From contig VXAI01000241.1 of the NCBI GenBank assembly GCA_013399305.1, forward strand, positions 1,014,693 through 1,078,692: a DNA stretch of 64,000 nt, read 5' to 3'. Under the pieces are notes generated by a model. It ran no database searches, was not told where the DNA came from, and worked only from the letters and a program-made list of their open reading frames with translations. This document shows positions 10,993 to 23,989 of the stretch, one piece after another (within the stretch, counting starts at the first letter, position 1; every line of letters begins with the position of its first letter). The stretch is from Rostratula benghalensis (Eukaryota > Chordata > Aves > Charadriiformes > Rostratulidae). The position numbers and the translations under genes were made by a program.

Positions 10993-12084
10993 TCCCAAGC
11001 CCATAATTTCCCTCAAATTTGATGTGCATAACAGAAAAACAACCCCACATAGTCTGTGACTAGCTTGAGGGGTTTTACCTGATACTAGTTCAAAGTTTGC
11101 ATCTGGCAGTCCTAGGAAGTTTTAGAAGATTTCTAGGAATCTAGAACTGTTACTTTTCAGACTGCTTAAAGAAAATCCATTCCTTAACTGACATTAGGGA
11201 TGATCACTGAGTGTAAGGAGGCTGTAAACTCTTCCAGTTACAGAATCCTTATCCAAGGGCTGGGGGTTTTTTTGCCTGGTCTCTCATTATGCAATTGACT
11301 TGTTATACAGAGATGCATTTTGACCAGCTCCCTGTCCACTTTATTTTCTTCATTGCTCAACATTCAGCTGTAATTAGAAATCTAATTAATTTCATCTTGT
11401 TATGGTTGTTTTCTAGGTTTTAAATATTTACTGCTACTTTTTTTCGGCGTTTGCCTCCAGTTTGACTTTGACAAATTTTCAGGGATTAGCATCTCCCATT
11501 TCTTTTAAGTCTTCCATAGCTTTAACAAAAATGTCTCATTCAAAGATGATGTGGAGAGTTTTACTTAGTGGTTGAAGAAAGTGACCGAGTTTCCCAGATT
11601 TCCAGTTCAGTTGTCTCTGAAATGAAATAATTTCACTTTGGTGCAATACTAGTGTGATACTTAATTTACTCTGCAGGTGATCTGTTTTTGTGTTGCTGTA
11701 CGTGCTTCTGCTTGCATTTCTCTTGTTTCAAAAACATTACAGTAATGTTTAACTAATATTAACTTGCATGAACATTCGTGAAATATGTCCAAAACTCTCT
11801 GGATATCAAAGGTGGTAGAAGCATCACATTTTGAAAGTTTAATTTTTAATGAAGTTACTGAAGTGGCATTAAGAAACTGAAATAAGAGTAAGATGATGGA
11901 AACAGAACTCTGGTTTAGCAAGACCTATGTTTTTCCTGTTGTACAGAACTGCTATGAAAATCCTGATAATGAGTACTGATTGCAGGAAAAACCCACCTTA
12001 TGTGATCATAACATTAATCAGGATGTGTGAGAAAGGCCACACGAAAGGGATTAAATATCCGAGGTCAACACAAAGGAGTGTAAA

Positions 12085-12139
12085 TGTAAAGTGTGTTAAC
12101 CACACCCAGGTGTGGTTAAACTTTACACGTGTAAAGTTT
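12085..12139. repeat. overlapping palindromes with central CACGTG
   Basis: Positions 12,118-12,139 form a perfect 22-bp spacerless palindrome with CACGTG (E-box) at its centre, 12,126-12,131. It overlaps a second inverted repeat: 12,096-12,106 pairs with 12,109-12,119 (11 bp, spacer 'ca'), and after a 3-base bulge 12,085-12,092 pairs with 12,120-12,127. The same short words (gtaaag, ttaacc, gtgt) are therefore repeated in both orientations within 55 bases. This could extrude as alternative hairpins. It may be a chain of template switches or a dyad binding site, and the sequence alone does not decide. Confidence 0.85.
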
Positions 12140-13886
12140 GTGATGAGTAGGAGTGCATCTTAGTAAAAAGTGTTTCTTCTGTTTCCTTTGCTATCTTTTC
12201 TAGTAGTTGTCATGACTGTATTAGCTGCCATTTTACTTGAAGTGTTTGTACTCCAGATACTGCAGTTCTCATCTGGCATTCAATTGTGTTAGTCAGGACC
12301 AAAGATCTTTGCCTCTATAAAAGTCCTTTGTGAGTTCTGATTGAGGTACAATATGCTTAATATTTCCATAACTCTGCCTGATATATACCTTGATGGGCAT
12401 CGATAGCATCTTATGCTCACTAAAAGTTTCTCTGAAAGCATACAGTCCTTTGTGATTTTGAAATGGCTAAAAGCAGAATGACTTTGCATCTGAGAAATAA
12501 AATATATCCTTAATGCTTCTGAGCAGGATCCTGGATAGGTGAAATGTGGTATGTATAACTGATGGATTTCCATCTACTTTCTCAGTGTACTTTGTGGGTG
12601 CCTTATCCAGCAAGGATACTGCTGATGTAACTGGCTTTCATCCACCAGACCACTTAAGCTCATGCTCACCTTGCAACATGTGAGTATCTCCACAGAGATC
12701 TCCAAATAACAAAGGAACACTGGTCTTAAGAGACACCAGTCCAGAAATTCTCGTGAGGAGAATACAGCATCATTTTTGGAAAAACAATGAAAAATAAAAT
12801 TACATCTTGTTATTCCAATTGTTCAGTACTGTAGAACATATCTCAGTATCTTCTGAAGCTGGCAGGAGTTTGGGGAGCAGCTACAGAGCTGCCTAACACC
12901 CCGAACAGTTAGGAATTTAGAGGAATTAAGTGTTTATTACTGAGTGGAAGCTGATAGTGTCAGTGTGAATGGTCAGAAATATGCCTCATACACAAATCCA
13001 TAGCTTCCAGAAACTCATTTGGTCAGTTGTGTTGGGCACTATCACTGTGAAAAAGCCTCACTGACCAACAGCACCATCTGTGGTGTACCTCATCCCCTTG
13101 TTCAAGCAAGACCCGGAACCTGGTACAGAGACTGGGAGACTAGGGAAGCAGCTCTGGGCAGCATGCAGGTGTAACAAGTACATTGCGTAAGGAGTAAAAA
13201 GGATGCTGACGTACTCTCCATGTTTCTGCTCAGCCCCATTTCCTCCATGCTCAGTCCATAAAAATATGTATTACATTAACTCTGTTCTTCTGGCTTTGAC
13301 TGAGCAGTATTAAAAGGCTACCATCTCCACTCTCCCTTTTACAACTTATGGCTTTGTCTTGTTCCTTAAGAACTGCTACTGACAAAGACAATTTGTCAAA
13401 ATCAGTTTGGGAAGCAACTGCACCTACTCTTAGCCATGAAAGGAGTAGTCTCTGGAGCCGGGGCAGCAAATGGAGAAGAAGGAAGAAGGAGAGGAATGAA
13501 CCTCCACTCAAATCAGAGGCTGCCTTCACTTGCCCTGATTTAGACTGATGGTCTTCAAGTGCTTGGCCATATTCTGGAAGGCTGTAGGACAAAAAACTAT
13601 TCTGATTTTACCTGGAGATCTGAAAAATTTAAGAAAAAAAAAAAGGTGTGCCTTGAAACTGGGTTTGGAAAACAGAACAGCTTTTAATATATATAGAGAA
13701 ACTGCTTTAAACAACAAACTTGTAGATAAGAGGACTTCATCTGCAGGTGGCTAAGAGTGTTCATCCTGTAATATCACAGCAAGCCAGACAAGGAGAATTT
13801 ATCATATTTTTAAGGGAATAAATGGCAACACCCTCTTGTGAATAGATAAGGATAGTCACCTCTAGGAATTTTAATCAGCTAAATAT

Positions 13887-13904
13887 CATTGTTTTAAAAC
13901 AATG
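13887..13904. repeat. 18-bp perfect palindrome
   Basis: The sequence cattgttttaaaacaatg equals its own reverse complement. It is AT-rich, so a chance origin is likely. Its half site attgtt resembles a SOX motif (ATTGTT) in mirrored orientation. Confidence 0.7.
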
Positions 13905-16900
13905 GGGGTCTTTTACTGATCTGTGAAAAAAATATACTTTGTGTCAGAGTAGTATGAAACTTGTAGATACTAACCTTCAAAAAGATGTATTAGATTACTT
14001 CCAGTGCAGGCCCTCAAGGTCCTTTTGTGGGTATTACTCACAGTCTATATTCCTACACGATCCCAATTCGTTATACCCATTATATCTGTTCATTGATGTT
14101 CCTCGCCTACACCTGAGATCATTTTCTATCCAGTCTAATAGATCTTACTATGAGTAACCTTCTTGTGTTTTCACAACTCAGTCTTCTACTGTCTTTTCAT
14201 CAACTTCCTCTTAGTAACTCTGTGATCACAAAAAAAAAAAGTTATCTCAGTTGATGAGCTTAGTTGTAGTCCCAGCACTGAAGCAGGGTGAATCATACCT
14301 AGACCAACCCCACTTAACACCTCTCTTATCATCTCTTAAAAATACTCAATGGTGGGTTTTATAATGGGGTGTAAAGTAGGTAACAATGCCTCCAGCCTGC
14401 TGCAGACTACATGGTAGGAATCAAGAACTGGGATGGCAGAGGTCCTGACATCTCCCTTGTTACGGTGCTGGGAATTATTTTGTTCTCAGGGTAGCAGCCT
14501 GACAGGAAGAGACAGGGAAAATCTGGTGTCCTGACAAAATTCCATGAAAAAAATAACATCCTTGTATTTTGTCAGATTGCCAAGACAGTCCCTGTGCTTT
14601 GGGACTGTCAAGCCAAGCTGGACATCTGGAATTGGGATTCATCAGGCAAAATGAGGATGACTAGGTTGAATTTAGTCACTCCAGGCTTTCTTCTGAATCC
14701 ATGGGGAGAGAAGGGTACTTTCAGAGCATGATTCATCTTATTCTAAAGCAGCAGTCCAAAAACAGATTACATGAATTGTCCACCAAGTATGCCCAGGTTT
14801 CTCTGCTGAAAGTAGTTAGCTCATTACCAAGTTCTACCATTATGACATCAGAAAAAAATTATACCACCTTCAAGCTTACTTCTTGTCTTCCTCCATGGTC
14901 ACAAGAGAGCAGTAGGTCACCAGACTCTTAGCAACAAACCTTTTAAGAATCAGACAACTTTTATCATGTCCCTGTGTCTTCTAGATGAAATAAACATTTT
15001 TTTTCTTCTGCACAACCTTTCTTCACAAGACATGTTTCTTAATTTCTTATCATTCCCACTGTTTAGTCTGGACTTTCTCCAGTTTGCCTTCAACATTTAG
15101 TATAGTCAACACTGTTTTAGTAACTCAAGCTAAATAATATCTCTTATTGCTCACACCTCAGACTCTACTGTGGTTATCTCCCTTTAATCTCATAATATAA
15201 ACACAAAGTCTTTAAAAATATTGAGTCTCAAAATAGATTTTGAGATATAAAAATCTCTAGTCTTTTTTCATGAAACTATGCTCATTAAAAAACTTCAAAA
15301 AAGAAGACAAACTGAAAACCTCAATTATTCCTTCCTGTAGCTGGCACTTTTACAGTCATAGTGCTGACACTGCCAGTCCAGTAAAGAGGAGGAGGCAAAA
15401 TAATAAGATTAGCAGAAGTGGTAGCTTTGACTCCAAATGCTTTCCGGGGTATTGGCTCTACTTGGGTTTGAATTTACATTGCAGCAGGAGGCAGATTTAC
15501 ATTTCAGCCATTAGATCTCTGTGAGAAACTTCTCTTCTACTCCCTGTGCATCTGTGATTTTTATAGCTCATACGTTTTTGAATACACATGGATTTAATTC
15601 TAGTGGTAATGAAGACACAAGGAACTGTAGAGTAATGAGAAACAGGAAGCAGTTCCACACAATTTCCGTAATGAAAATATATGTGGGTGTTCATAGTTCT
15701 CAGTTGGAGCAGATAACTGTGAAGCCTGGTAAAAATAAATGTTGCTGGATTACCCCTCCTAAAAAAACCCTTCTGAGAACAAACACTAGCCAAAAGAGCC
15801 CTCCAAACAATCCAGGCATGGGTCAAGGTTACATTGCTCTTCTGTTCGGCATAGCCATGATGTTGATTTCAGTGAGAGCAAGGTTCTGAAAGAACTTTAG
15901 AGATGGTCTCATGTGCTGGGCATTACTTGCTCACCTTACTGCCTGTGTGGGTCTACAAAGGGAAGAAAAGCATATGTTCCTTTCCGTAAAACTACCCTGG
16001 ATCACAACTAGTTCTTTATTTTAAATTGAGGCGATAATTCTTTGGAATGAGCATGGGTAGTTTTTTGTGGTCTGATTTCAGTATTTTCTGATAGGTGCAG
16101 TTCATCAGTCCAAAACCAGTCTTGCTTTTAACTGCCACTGTCCTGAATAAGCTCACCCTGGGGACCAATGCAGCATATGACACCGAAATGCAGTGTGAGA
16201 AAAAGAGTGAGCTTTTAATTTTCATGTCTGTGGCCCATACCACATTTCATGTGATATAAGAAACAACAACCAGCAAGAACTTGTGCAGGCAAGGCTGAAA
16301 CATCAAAAGATGCTGTTGGATGGTACCCAGACCTTCCCAGCCTTGTCTCAGCTCCTGCTGTTGAATGCAAATGGGGTCATTTCACATATGGAGATAGGGG
16401 CATGATTCTACCTCATATCTGAGTCTTCCTTCAGGGAGACAAAACCAGCCAAACGTTTTGAGGAACCTGGTACTGGGAAGGCAACCACTAACTGCTGCAG
16501 TGGAGCACTTTCATGGTAGTCATTCACATGTGTAGGCCTGCTGCTTAGCAGATACACAACTGAATTTGTGCCTGTAACACTCACAAGAAGATCTCTGATC
16601 TAGGCATCTATTGTGAAGTGCACTATGTAAGCATAATTTCTGAGTAAAAATTTCTGAGGATACATAGATGCACATCAGCACAGATGTCAAAGAGAAGGAT
16701 CCTCAGCTGAGGAACTGACACAATGAGCACCGAGAAGGGGATGGTACAATTGGAAGGGGATGTGATAGCTAATGAAGTGAGAAGTTCTTTTATATATACA
16801 TATATCTCTATATAACTTGTGTGTCCGTTTGCACACACAGAATACAATTTTCTTTTATTAGCTGATGCTGCCTCCACAAACAAATTTTCAATAAAACCAC

Positions 16901-19900
16901 ACTGCTATGGTTTATAGAGTAATTATAATTGTCTAACCAGTTTCACAATGTGCAAAATAAAATAAGGAATGGCATAGAGATAAAAAGCAAGTTTGTTCTG
17001 AGATATTATTGCAGACATTTTTTAATACAAAGCTAGATTTCATTAGGTAATATTGCCCTATTAATCTATGAATTTATATACCTATATGTACTCTATATAG
17101 TTTAACATTGCAATAATATTTTTATGTGACATGGGTTTAGAAAATACTCTGAAGCCATAATTTTTGTTTCATAGGTAGGGTCTCTACTTGTCTTTAAGTG
17201 CATGGTTAGACCATCTTCACAAAAGAAACGAAGTCATGTGCTTTTACCTCTATTTAGTTAGGTGCCCCTGTCTGTTCTGAATTTGAATGGGTTGGTGCAA
17301 TTGCTGTAGGTTTATTAGAAAAATATTTGGGAGTATGTGTGAGAAGAACTGCAAAACCGCAGCTACTAAGTCCCCTGGAGGCAGACAAGCACAATTCAGG
17401 TCATTTGAGCGAGCAACTGAGTCTGTTTTTCCCTACAGATGTGGTCATCTGCCTCCATTGACTGGGAAGAGTCTGTAGGAACTTCTGAAGTTCACTAATG
17501 AGACTATTGTTTAGTTCACTGATGCTTGGTGCAACATCTCCCCATCTAATGAAAGTAGCAGCTTTACAAGGGTGACTGTATTAAATAAGACAGGATGGTT
17601 AAAAAATACCAACCTCCTCACCACCAAAGGTGCTGTCTACCAAACTCTCTTCACAGAGTCAGGGGGACAAAGAGATAGCCAGGATGTCTCTGCATTGCAA
17701 ACCACCAATGACAAATATTGAGGTGCAGTGTCAGGGGAGGTTTCTACCTACAGTTCATCAGCCAGAGAAGTTACTCCACAGTCTTTTAGCATATTTTTGA
17801 GTGTAGGGAGAAGTTTTATCTCCTTAAATAGCTGTCTGCCTCATATTCAGAGTAAGCTTTGGGTATTTATAGAAAAGCACAATTAGATCTGCTAATAAGA
17901 GTAGCTAGGTAGACTTTCACATTTTTCTAAGTCTAAGGAAAGGCAATAATTTACAATATAATTTTGCATTTTCAGAAACAATAGGGACAGGAGAATGGCA
18001 AACTACTGAATAGTTTTAGAACTCAATAACAAAGGAGATGGAGATGGCAATCTGCCATATAGGACTGACATGTCTGTTTTTCCCAATTCATTTTTTTCTA
18101 AATAAATCCTATTGCTGTGCCTCAAAGACTTAGAAGCAAAATGGCACCTCTTCTAGGTAAATAGTCTTTTAACCCAAAGTCAGCTATTGCTTCTGTTGCT
18201 CTTGAGTTACTGGGGTGCTTGCTACCTTCATTGAGGACCAAATATGATGCTTTTGTGGATTTTTTCAAGATATACAACTGAAGCTAATGAGTACATCTCT
18301 GATAATAAGCAGAATTTAAAAGTCATTATAACCTGGCAGAAGGAATACTTGACATCCAGTGATTAGTAGGTTGGGTTTTCAACTGTAATTAAGGATCCAA
18401 GCGGCTAAAACATGTTAGATTCAAACATATAAATACAATATAAAATTAAAGAACTGCTGCTCATTATCTATCAGAAGCCTTGCCTTAATATACACTTATA
18501 CTATATATTATAAGCATAAATTTATCGTGGTCCTAGAAGCACATGAAATTACTTTATTCTTGGAAAAATTGTGCAATCACTGGAAACAAATTTTTAAATG
18601 TTTAGAATAGTGCTAGCTTACTTATTAATTGGGAATAGTATACATGCTTCTTTAAATCTGCCAACCGGACTACATTTTCTGTAATGTATATATTGACCAT
18701 GCATCTTCTCCAAAACATTTGAACAGATAACTTCCAGGTGTTACATTATCAGGTTAAGTGCACGAGTCTGAAAGTTGTGGGACAGCCATGGGCCTGAGAC
18801 AGTCTTCTATTTCATGAAATGGTGATTATTTTGATTTAAGCATATAGTTGTTAGAAGATATAGTTGTACTTCTGGTGAGAAATAATTATTTTAGCTGTTG
18901 AGATAAGGAGACTGAGTGTCCTACTTTCTAATTAAAAATCAACCATTTTTTTTTAGTCATCAGTCTTCAATTCTCAAATGGACCAGAAGCATCTTGGCTA
19001 AATATTTTGGAAACTACTGTGACTCTATTAACCAAAAATCAACACTTAATTAATTTTGTACTTCATTGTGCTTCCTTTTTACATCTCCTAGAGGAAGGAG
19101 CTTGAAGAAAATAAGAAATCCATTTTCTGCAAAATTATCCTTGCAGCTGCCAGTGCCTGCAGGTATTCTGAAGGTCTTTGGATAATGAAAGAAAGGAAGG
19201 GGCTTGGCAGGGAAGTGCCACTTGGAAAGGTTTGCAGTATAAATGTTCAGGAAAAGGAATGAGCACTAAGAATGGGTGATGCAGTTGATATGATGGCTTA
19301 AGGCAAAGTTAGAGAAAGAACCTGGGAGTTTGGAGACAGTCAGAGAAAATAGGTACAAGAAAGGTAGGGGTAAGGACCAGTCAGTTTGTGGACGTTTCAG
19401 AAAAAATTTCAGCTCAATCAAGCTCAAGAAAGACTCCACACTTTAACATCACCTCTTGCAGTGACTGCTTGGAAGAGCTTCTCAGCACAGTAAGGTCTTG
19501 CAAGTATTCCAGTGACTTTTCAGCACAAAAATACCCTTGTAGTCTAAACCACTCCAGTCTACCTGTTCCTGGTTGATAATATGCCTGGAGATTATGAATG
19601 CTGCCAACTTATTACCCTGTCTTTCAAAAAAAAACTTTGTCAAAGGCTAGTGAGGCCAAGCAAAGGCCAATACTGAAACTTTCTGTGGGAATTGCATTCC
19701 TGCACTGAAACAGTGATCAGCATAAAAAAAAAGTACAATATTTAAACTCCTGTAGATTCAATGAGACAATACTTCATTTTTGGTCAAGGTACCACTGTAA
19801 GTATTGTAATATACACTATGTGAGGAATAACAATTTTCCCAGCAGGCAACAGGCTTGAGTTCTCCCCATTATGACTAAGAGAAGAACCTCCTAAGAGGCA

Positions 19901-20269
19901 GAGGGCTTCTTATCCTTTAATAACCACACAGGTTTTTTATAAGTTGGTGGGAACTGGAACATACAGCTTCTTGTATGGTGTGAGCTGTAAGTAATCTGCT
20001 AAGACTTAGGTACAGGCTGATATGTATGACTTGTCATTTAGGAATGAACTCTTTACTAACACTTTATGAAAGACTGGAATAATTGACAATATTTAGAACA
20101 TTAATATTACAGTCTGTAGGGCAGCTTTCAGAAGCAAACACAAATAAACAAATATACTTCACTGTCACCAGGCTTATGTGAGAAAGAATACATTCCTGTT
20201 TAGAAGAACTTCTTCCCATGAATGCAAGACATGCTGAGAAACGAAAGCAGGAACTCTTCAGAAACAGTT

Positions 20270-20400
20270 CAGCAAATGCAGCAGTGCATTTTTAATGATT
20301 TCCTTCGTAAGCAATATGCAGCCTTTACAAATCATCACCGAGTATTCCAGTGTACAATATAAATTTCTTATTTTCTTGTGAGCTAGTTTGCAAATCTTGA
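20270..20400. other. possible conserved non-coding element
   Basis: The block has dense non-repetitive text with motif-like words (gcatttttaatgatttcc, cgtaagcaatatgcag, caaatcatcaccgag) and lacks homopolymer runs or transposon signatures. It is flagged from appearance only, and conservation must be tested by alignment. Confidence 0.2.
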
Positions 20401-21279
20401 AAATTTAGTTTCCATATGTTTTCCAGCTGCTGAATTTATATGAGCAAAACCATGGTCTGAGTTGAAGCTGGCAGAAAGACTCATCTTGATTTCTACAGGC
20501 TTTGAGGGGTTCTCTTAAAGACCATGGATCTATATGAAGAGAGAAAGGACAGGAACCCACCAGCCATATATATCTGTCATCTGTTCCTGAAAACCTCATA
20601 CCAAGGTCTTTATGGTTCTGTTAGTCTAACTAGAACAGTAGGGTTTTATTGCTTTATACCCTTCAAGCCAGATCAAATTGAAAAATCCAGTAATATAATT
20701 TAGTTTGGTGTTTCTGTATCTGTGATAGATCTGTGTGTCTGTCTCATTAGATAGATGTGTATGAGCTGGGACCTGTGAAATTTGTTCATGTTGACACTGC
20801 TACCCCCACTCTATTGGTAAGAGTTTTTCCATTGAAATCAACAACCATCAAGAGTTTCCAGTCACCAGTGAGTAAACTGAAAAAAATCCATTTCTATCAA
20901 ACACTGTGAAGATGTCAGCAAACAGAATTACAGTATTTTTGGGAAACAGTACAAGAGAAATGAGGCAGGAAGTTGTGTGGGGTTTTTGTGGGCTTTATAA
21001 TATGACCTGTCCAAGTGGACATTATGTGGCGTGCTGGGATCTTCTGACACAGTTTTCACTCTAAGCTGTCATACCTGGCCTGAAGAAGAAAAGGGGAGTG
21101 AAAGAGCTGGGGAAATTATACCCCTCTGTTTGCCACATAGACTGAGTGTGATTATTAATAAAATTTGAGACACAGTACCAGAGCTATGGGGAGGACAACA
21201 ATACCACATAAACACACGAATGTAGCCATCTGAACAGTGATGTTATCATGCAATAAATTGGTATTAAACACTACACTGC

Positions 21280-21929
21280 AGCCAGAAAGCATGACCCCAC
21301 TTGGAGTCTCTAGCAGAAAGCACCAGGGGAGACTTAAAGTTGACCCCTAGGATTTTAGAGATGAGGACACAGAGGATCCAAACCTGCTATACTCCAACAG
21401 AAAAAGAGATATTGGCAGTATATGAAGGGGTTCTGTGCTACTTCAGAAGTGCTTGGTACAGAATCACAGCTCCTCTTAGCGCCTGAGCTACTGGTGCTGG
21501 GCTAGATGTTCAAAGGAAGGGTCCCTGCCACACATCATGCAACTGATGCTACATGGAGTAAGTGTATTGCACTGATACACAATGAACTTGAATGGGAAAC
21601 CCCAGCTGCCCAGGATCTCTGGAAATGACCATGGACTTGCCAGAAGGCAAGGATTTCAGAATGCCACCAGAAGAGGAGGTGATGCATACAGAAGAGACTT
21701 CACTGTATAAACTACCAGAGAATGAGAAGAAATATTCCCTGAACAGGATGGGTCCTGCTGGATTGTGGGAAAGCATTGAAAGTGGAAGACTGCTGTGTGG
21801 AGTCCTACATGATGAGTTGCAGATGACTCTGAAGGACAAGGTGAATTGAACCAATTTGCAAAAGTAAAAGCCATCCAGCTGGCTTTAGACATTGCCAAGT
21901 GAGAAAAATTCCCATTAGTTTATCTCTGC
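21280..21929 (+). pseudogene. pol: ERVL-type endogenous retrovirus pol remnant, RT end/RNase H part
   Basis: This is an old class III (ERVL-like) retroviral pol fragment on the plus strand. A peptide containing EKEILAVYEG, typical of the connection/RNase H region, is readable around 21,388-21,440. A further stretch with MGNPSCPG...DLPEGKDF follows from about 21,592 and continues to 21,849. The reading frame is broken by several stops and shifts, so no protein can be made. The left edge is approximate, because upstream sequence near 21,100-21,280 is not clearly retroviral. The element is interrupted at about 21,930 by a CR1 LINE and resumes at about 22,440 as integrase. No gag, env or LTR could be assigned to it here. 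Confidence 0.8.
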
Positions 21930-22432
21930 AGGAAGGACATGGGCCTGTTAGAACAGGTCCAGTGTAGCACCACAAAGATGATCAGAGGGCTGGAGCACCT
22001 ATTCTACAAGGACAGGATGAGAGAGTTGGGGTTGTTCAGCCTGAAGAAGAGAAGGCTCTGGGGAGACCTTATAATGGCCTTTCAGTACCTGAAGGGGACC
22101 TACAAGAGAGGAGGGGAGGGACAATTCATCAGGGAGTGTAGTGACAGGACAAAGGATAATGATTTTAAACTGAAAAAGGGGAGATTTAGATTAGATATTA
22201 GGAACAAATTCTTTACTGTCAGGCTGCTGATACTCTGGCCCAGGTTGCCCAAAGAACTTGTGGATGCCCCCTCCCTGGAAGTGTTCAAGGCCAGTCTAGA
22301 TGGGGGGGCGCTTTGAGCAACCTTTGAGCACCTAGTGAGAGGTCTCCCTGCCCATGGCAGGGGTCTTGAAACTAGATGATCTTTAAGGTCCCTTCCAAGC
22401 TGAACTGTACTATTATTCTATGATTCTAACAT
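21930..22432 (+). mobile_element. CR1 LINE fragment inserted in the ERVL remnant, plus strand
   Basis: This is a 5'-truncated CR1 with the ORF2 C-terminal region. A peptide with [23 protein letters not shown] and SLEVFKASLDG is readable across 21,939-22,316. It is followed by the 3' untranslated end, with aactagatgatctttaaggtcccttccaa at about 22,370-22,400, and the terminal ATTCTATGATTCTA. The frame stays open for 125 codons, so the copy is fairly well preserved, but it lacks the polymerase core and is not autonomous. It sits inside the retroviral pol and must therefore be younger than it. Confidence 0.93.
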
Positions 22433-22439
22433 AAGAATT

Positions 22440-23278
22440 AATTATTCACAGCTCGATGGGCCCATAACAACTCAGGCCATCAAGGAAGAGATGTCATATA
22501 TAGACAGGCTTGTCACCAAGGGGTGGATTTGACCATGGGCACTATTGCAAAGGTTATCCATGAATGTGAGGCATTCTACAATCAGGCAAGCCAAGCAGTT
22601 AAAGCCCTTTGTAAAGAGGATGATGGCTGATATAGAAATATGGGGAGGTCTGGCGGATTGATTATATCACACTTCCACAAACCCGTCAAGGTCAGTGCCA
22701 TGTATTCACAATGGTGGAAGCAACCACTGGTTGTTTGGAAACATACTGGGTGCCCCCATGCCACTTCCCAGTACACTGTCCTGGTCCTTGAAAAGCAAGT
22801 CCTGTGGTGACATGGCACCCAAGAGTGAACTGAGTCAGATAATGGGACCCATTTCCAAAAGAGCCTCACTGGCACCTGGGCCAAAGAGCATGGCATTGAG
22901 AGGGTCCATTACATGTGATATCATGCACCAGCCTCTGAGAAGGTACAATGATACAGAGACTCTTCAAATCCACACTGAGAGCAATAGGTGGTGGGACCTT
23001 AAAACATTGCGATATATATTTAGCAACGGCAACCTGGCTTGTTAACACCAGGGGATCTACCAGTCAAAAACTTCCACTTACTGTGGGATAACATCCCCAT
23101 AATGTGAGTAATATGTTGGGGTAGACAGTATGGGTTAGTCTTGCCTCAGGCAAAAGCAAAGTCATCCATGGGATTGCTTAAGTTCTAGGACCTGGTTCTC
23201 AACGCACAAGTGTTGCCTTTTTCTTCCAATTCTCGCTCCATGACTGTGGAAGGATGAGAGAACACTGGAGTGGTTCTT
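22440..23278 (+). pseudogene. pol: ERVL-type endogenous retrovirus pol remnant, integrase part
   Basis: Retroviral integrase sequence continues after the CR1. The zinc-binding N-terminal part is recognisable near 22,455-22,580 (GHQGRD and a downstream CE). The catalytic core is marked by SDNGTHF at about 22,835-22,855, which carries the second acidic residue of the DDE triad, followed by WAKEHGIE and a YHAPAS-like motif at about 22,920. Stop codons and frameshifts are scattered throughout, including TGA and TAG codons inside the core and C-terminal part, so it is a non-functional relic. The right limit is set at the start of the 8-bp tandem repeat. The matching LTR was not found. Confidence 0.8.
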
Positions 23279-23280
23279 TG

Positions 23281-23304
23281 TTATATTGTTATATTGTTAT
23301 ATTG
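23281..23304. repeat. short tandem repeat, 8-bp unit ttatattg x3
   Basis: Three perfect copies of ttatattg lie directly after the recognisable end of the retroviral pol remnant. Confidence 0.9.
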
Positions 23305-23989
23305 TTGCTGTATGAGGCCAAACCATGACACTGATCTTTGCTGTATTCTTGGGGGTATTTGAGCCACAGCTTCATCTCCTACCTGATCCTTTCTTGGCAA
23401 GTTGCTCGTATACTTGTGTGGTCTCATGTCCACTCATGCCTGTTGCAAAACCTACCAACCTCATTTGTAGAAGTTTAAAAGAGCAGATAACCAAGATCAC
23501 CTATGAGAGAAACAGCCCAGAGCAGATGTAGAAGGATGCCATTAACTGAGACTGATTAATCAGGCTATATTTGAAAAGACCCCAATTCTTCACACAGATT
23601 AGCAGTTTTCTCAAAATACAGCTTTCCAGGAAAATGCTCTATGAAATGTTGCTGGAAGATACTGTGGTTCGCTACTTGCACCTCCCTGTCCCAAGAGAGT
23701 AGAAGAGATTTCAGAAGCATAAACTCCATGGCAATGTAGAGGGGCACGTGTCATTACACTGTCAGCAGCCCTGGACAGAAATTAACCAGAGATGCACAAC
23801 AGAAAGAAACAGGGCTGCATGAAGTGAGTACAGTGCTGATCACATATTACATTACTCTGAAACTGGAGAATTACTGGTCCTGAAAGCATAACCTGTGAAA
23901 GGCTTAATCACCACATAACGTTCCTCTATGGAAATGCAATCTGTGTGCAGGCTGCTGGAGAATACAGAATATACACTTCATTGTTTCAC

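Larger units (their letters stand above)
10993..21279. other. long non-coding stretch, no gene seen
   Basis: More than 10 kb without a recognised gene or recent transposon. Open frames reach about 120 codons (for example 15,521-15,889 plus and 15,497-15,826 minus, which overlap each other) and have no recognisable content. Notable local structures are the overlapping palindromes at 12,085-12,139, an 18-bp palindrome at 13,887-13,904 and a possible conserved element near 20,270-20,400. There is no CpG-rich promoter. Confidence 0.55.

Noticed and set aside
15497..15889. Opposing frames of 109 and 122 codons
   Set aside because: They overlap on opposite strands and neither has recognisable content or codon bias that I can see.
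21939..22316. 125-codon frame that could be read as a host gene
   Set aside because: It is the ORF2 C-terminus of the CR1 LINE inserted in the ERVL remnant.
22582..23048. Several overlapping 60-116-codon frames on both strands
   Set aside because: They are shadows or shifted pieces of the broken retroviral integrase region. None is an independent gene.
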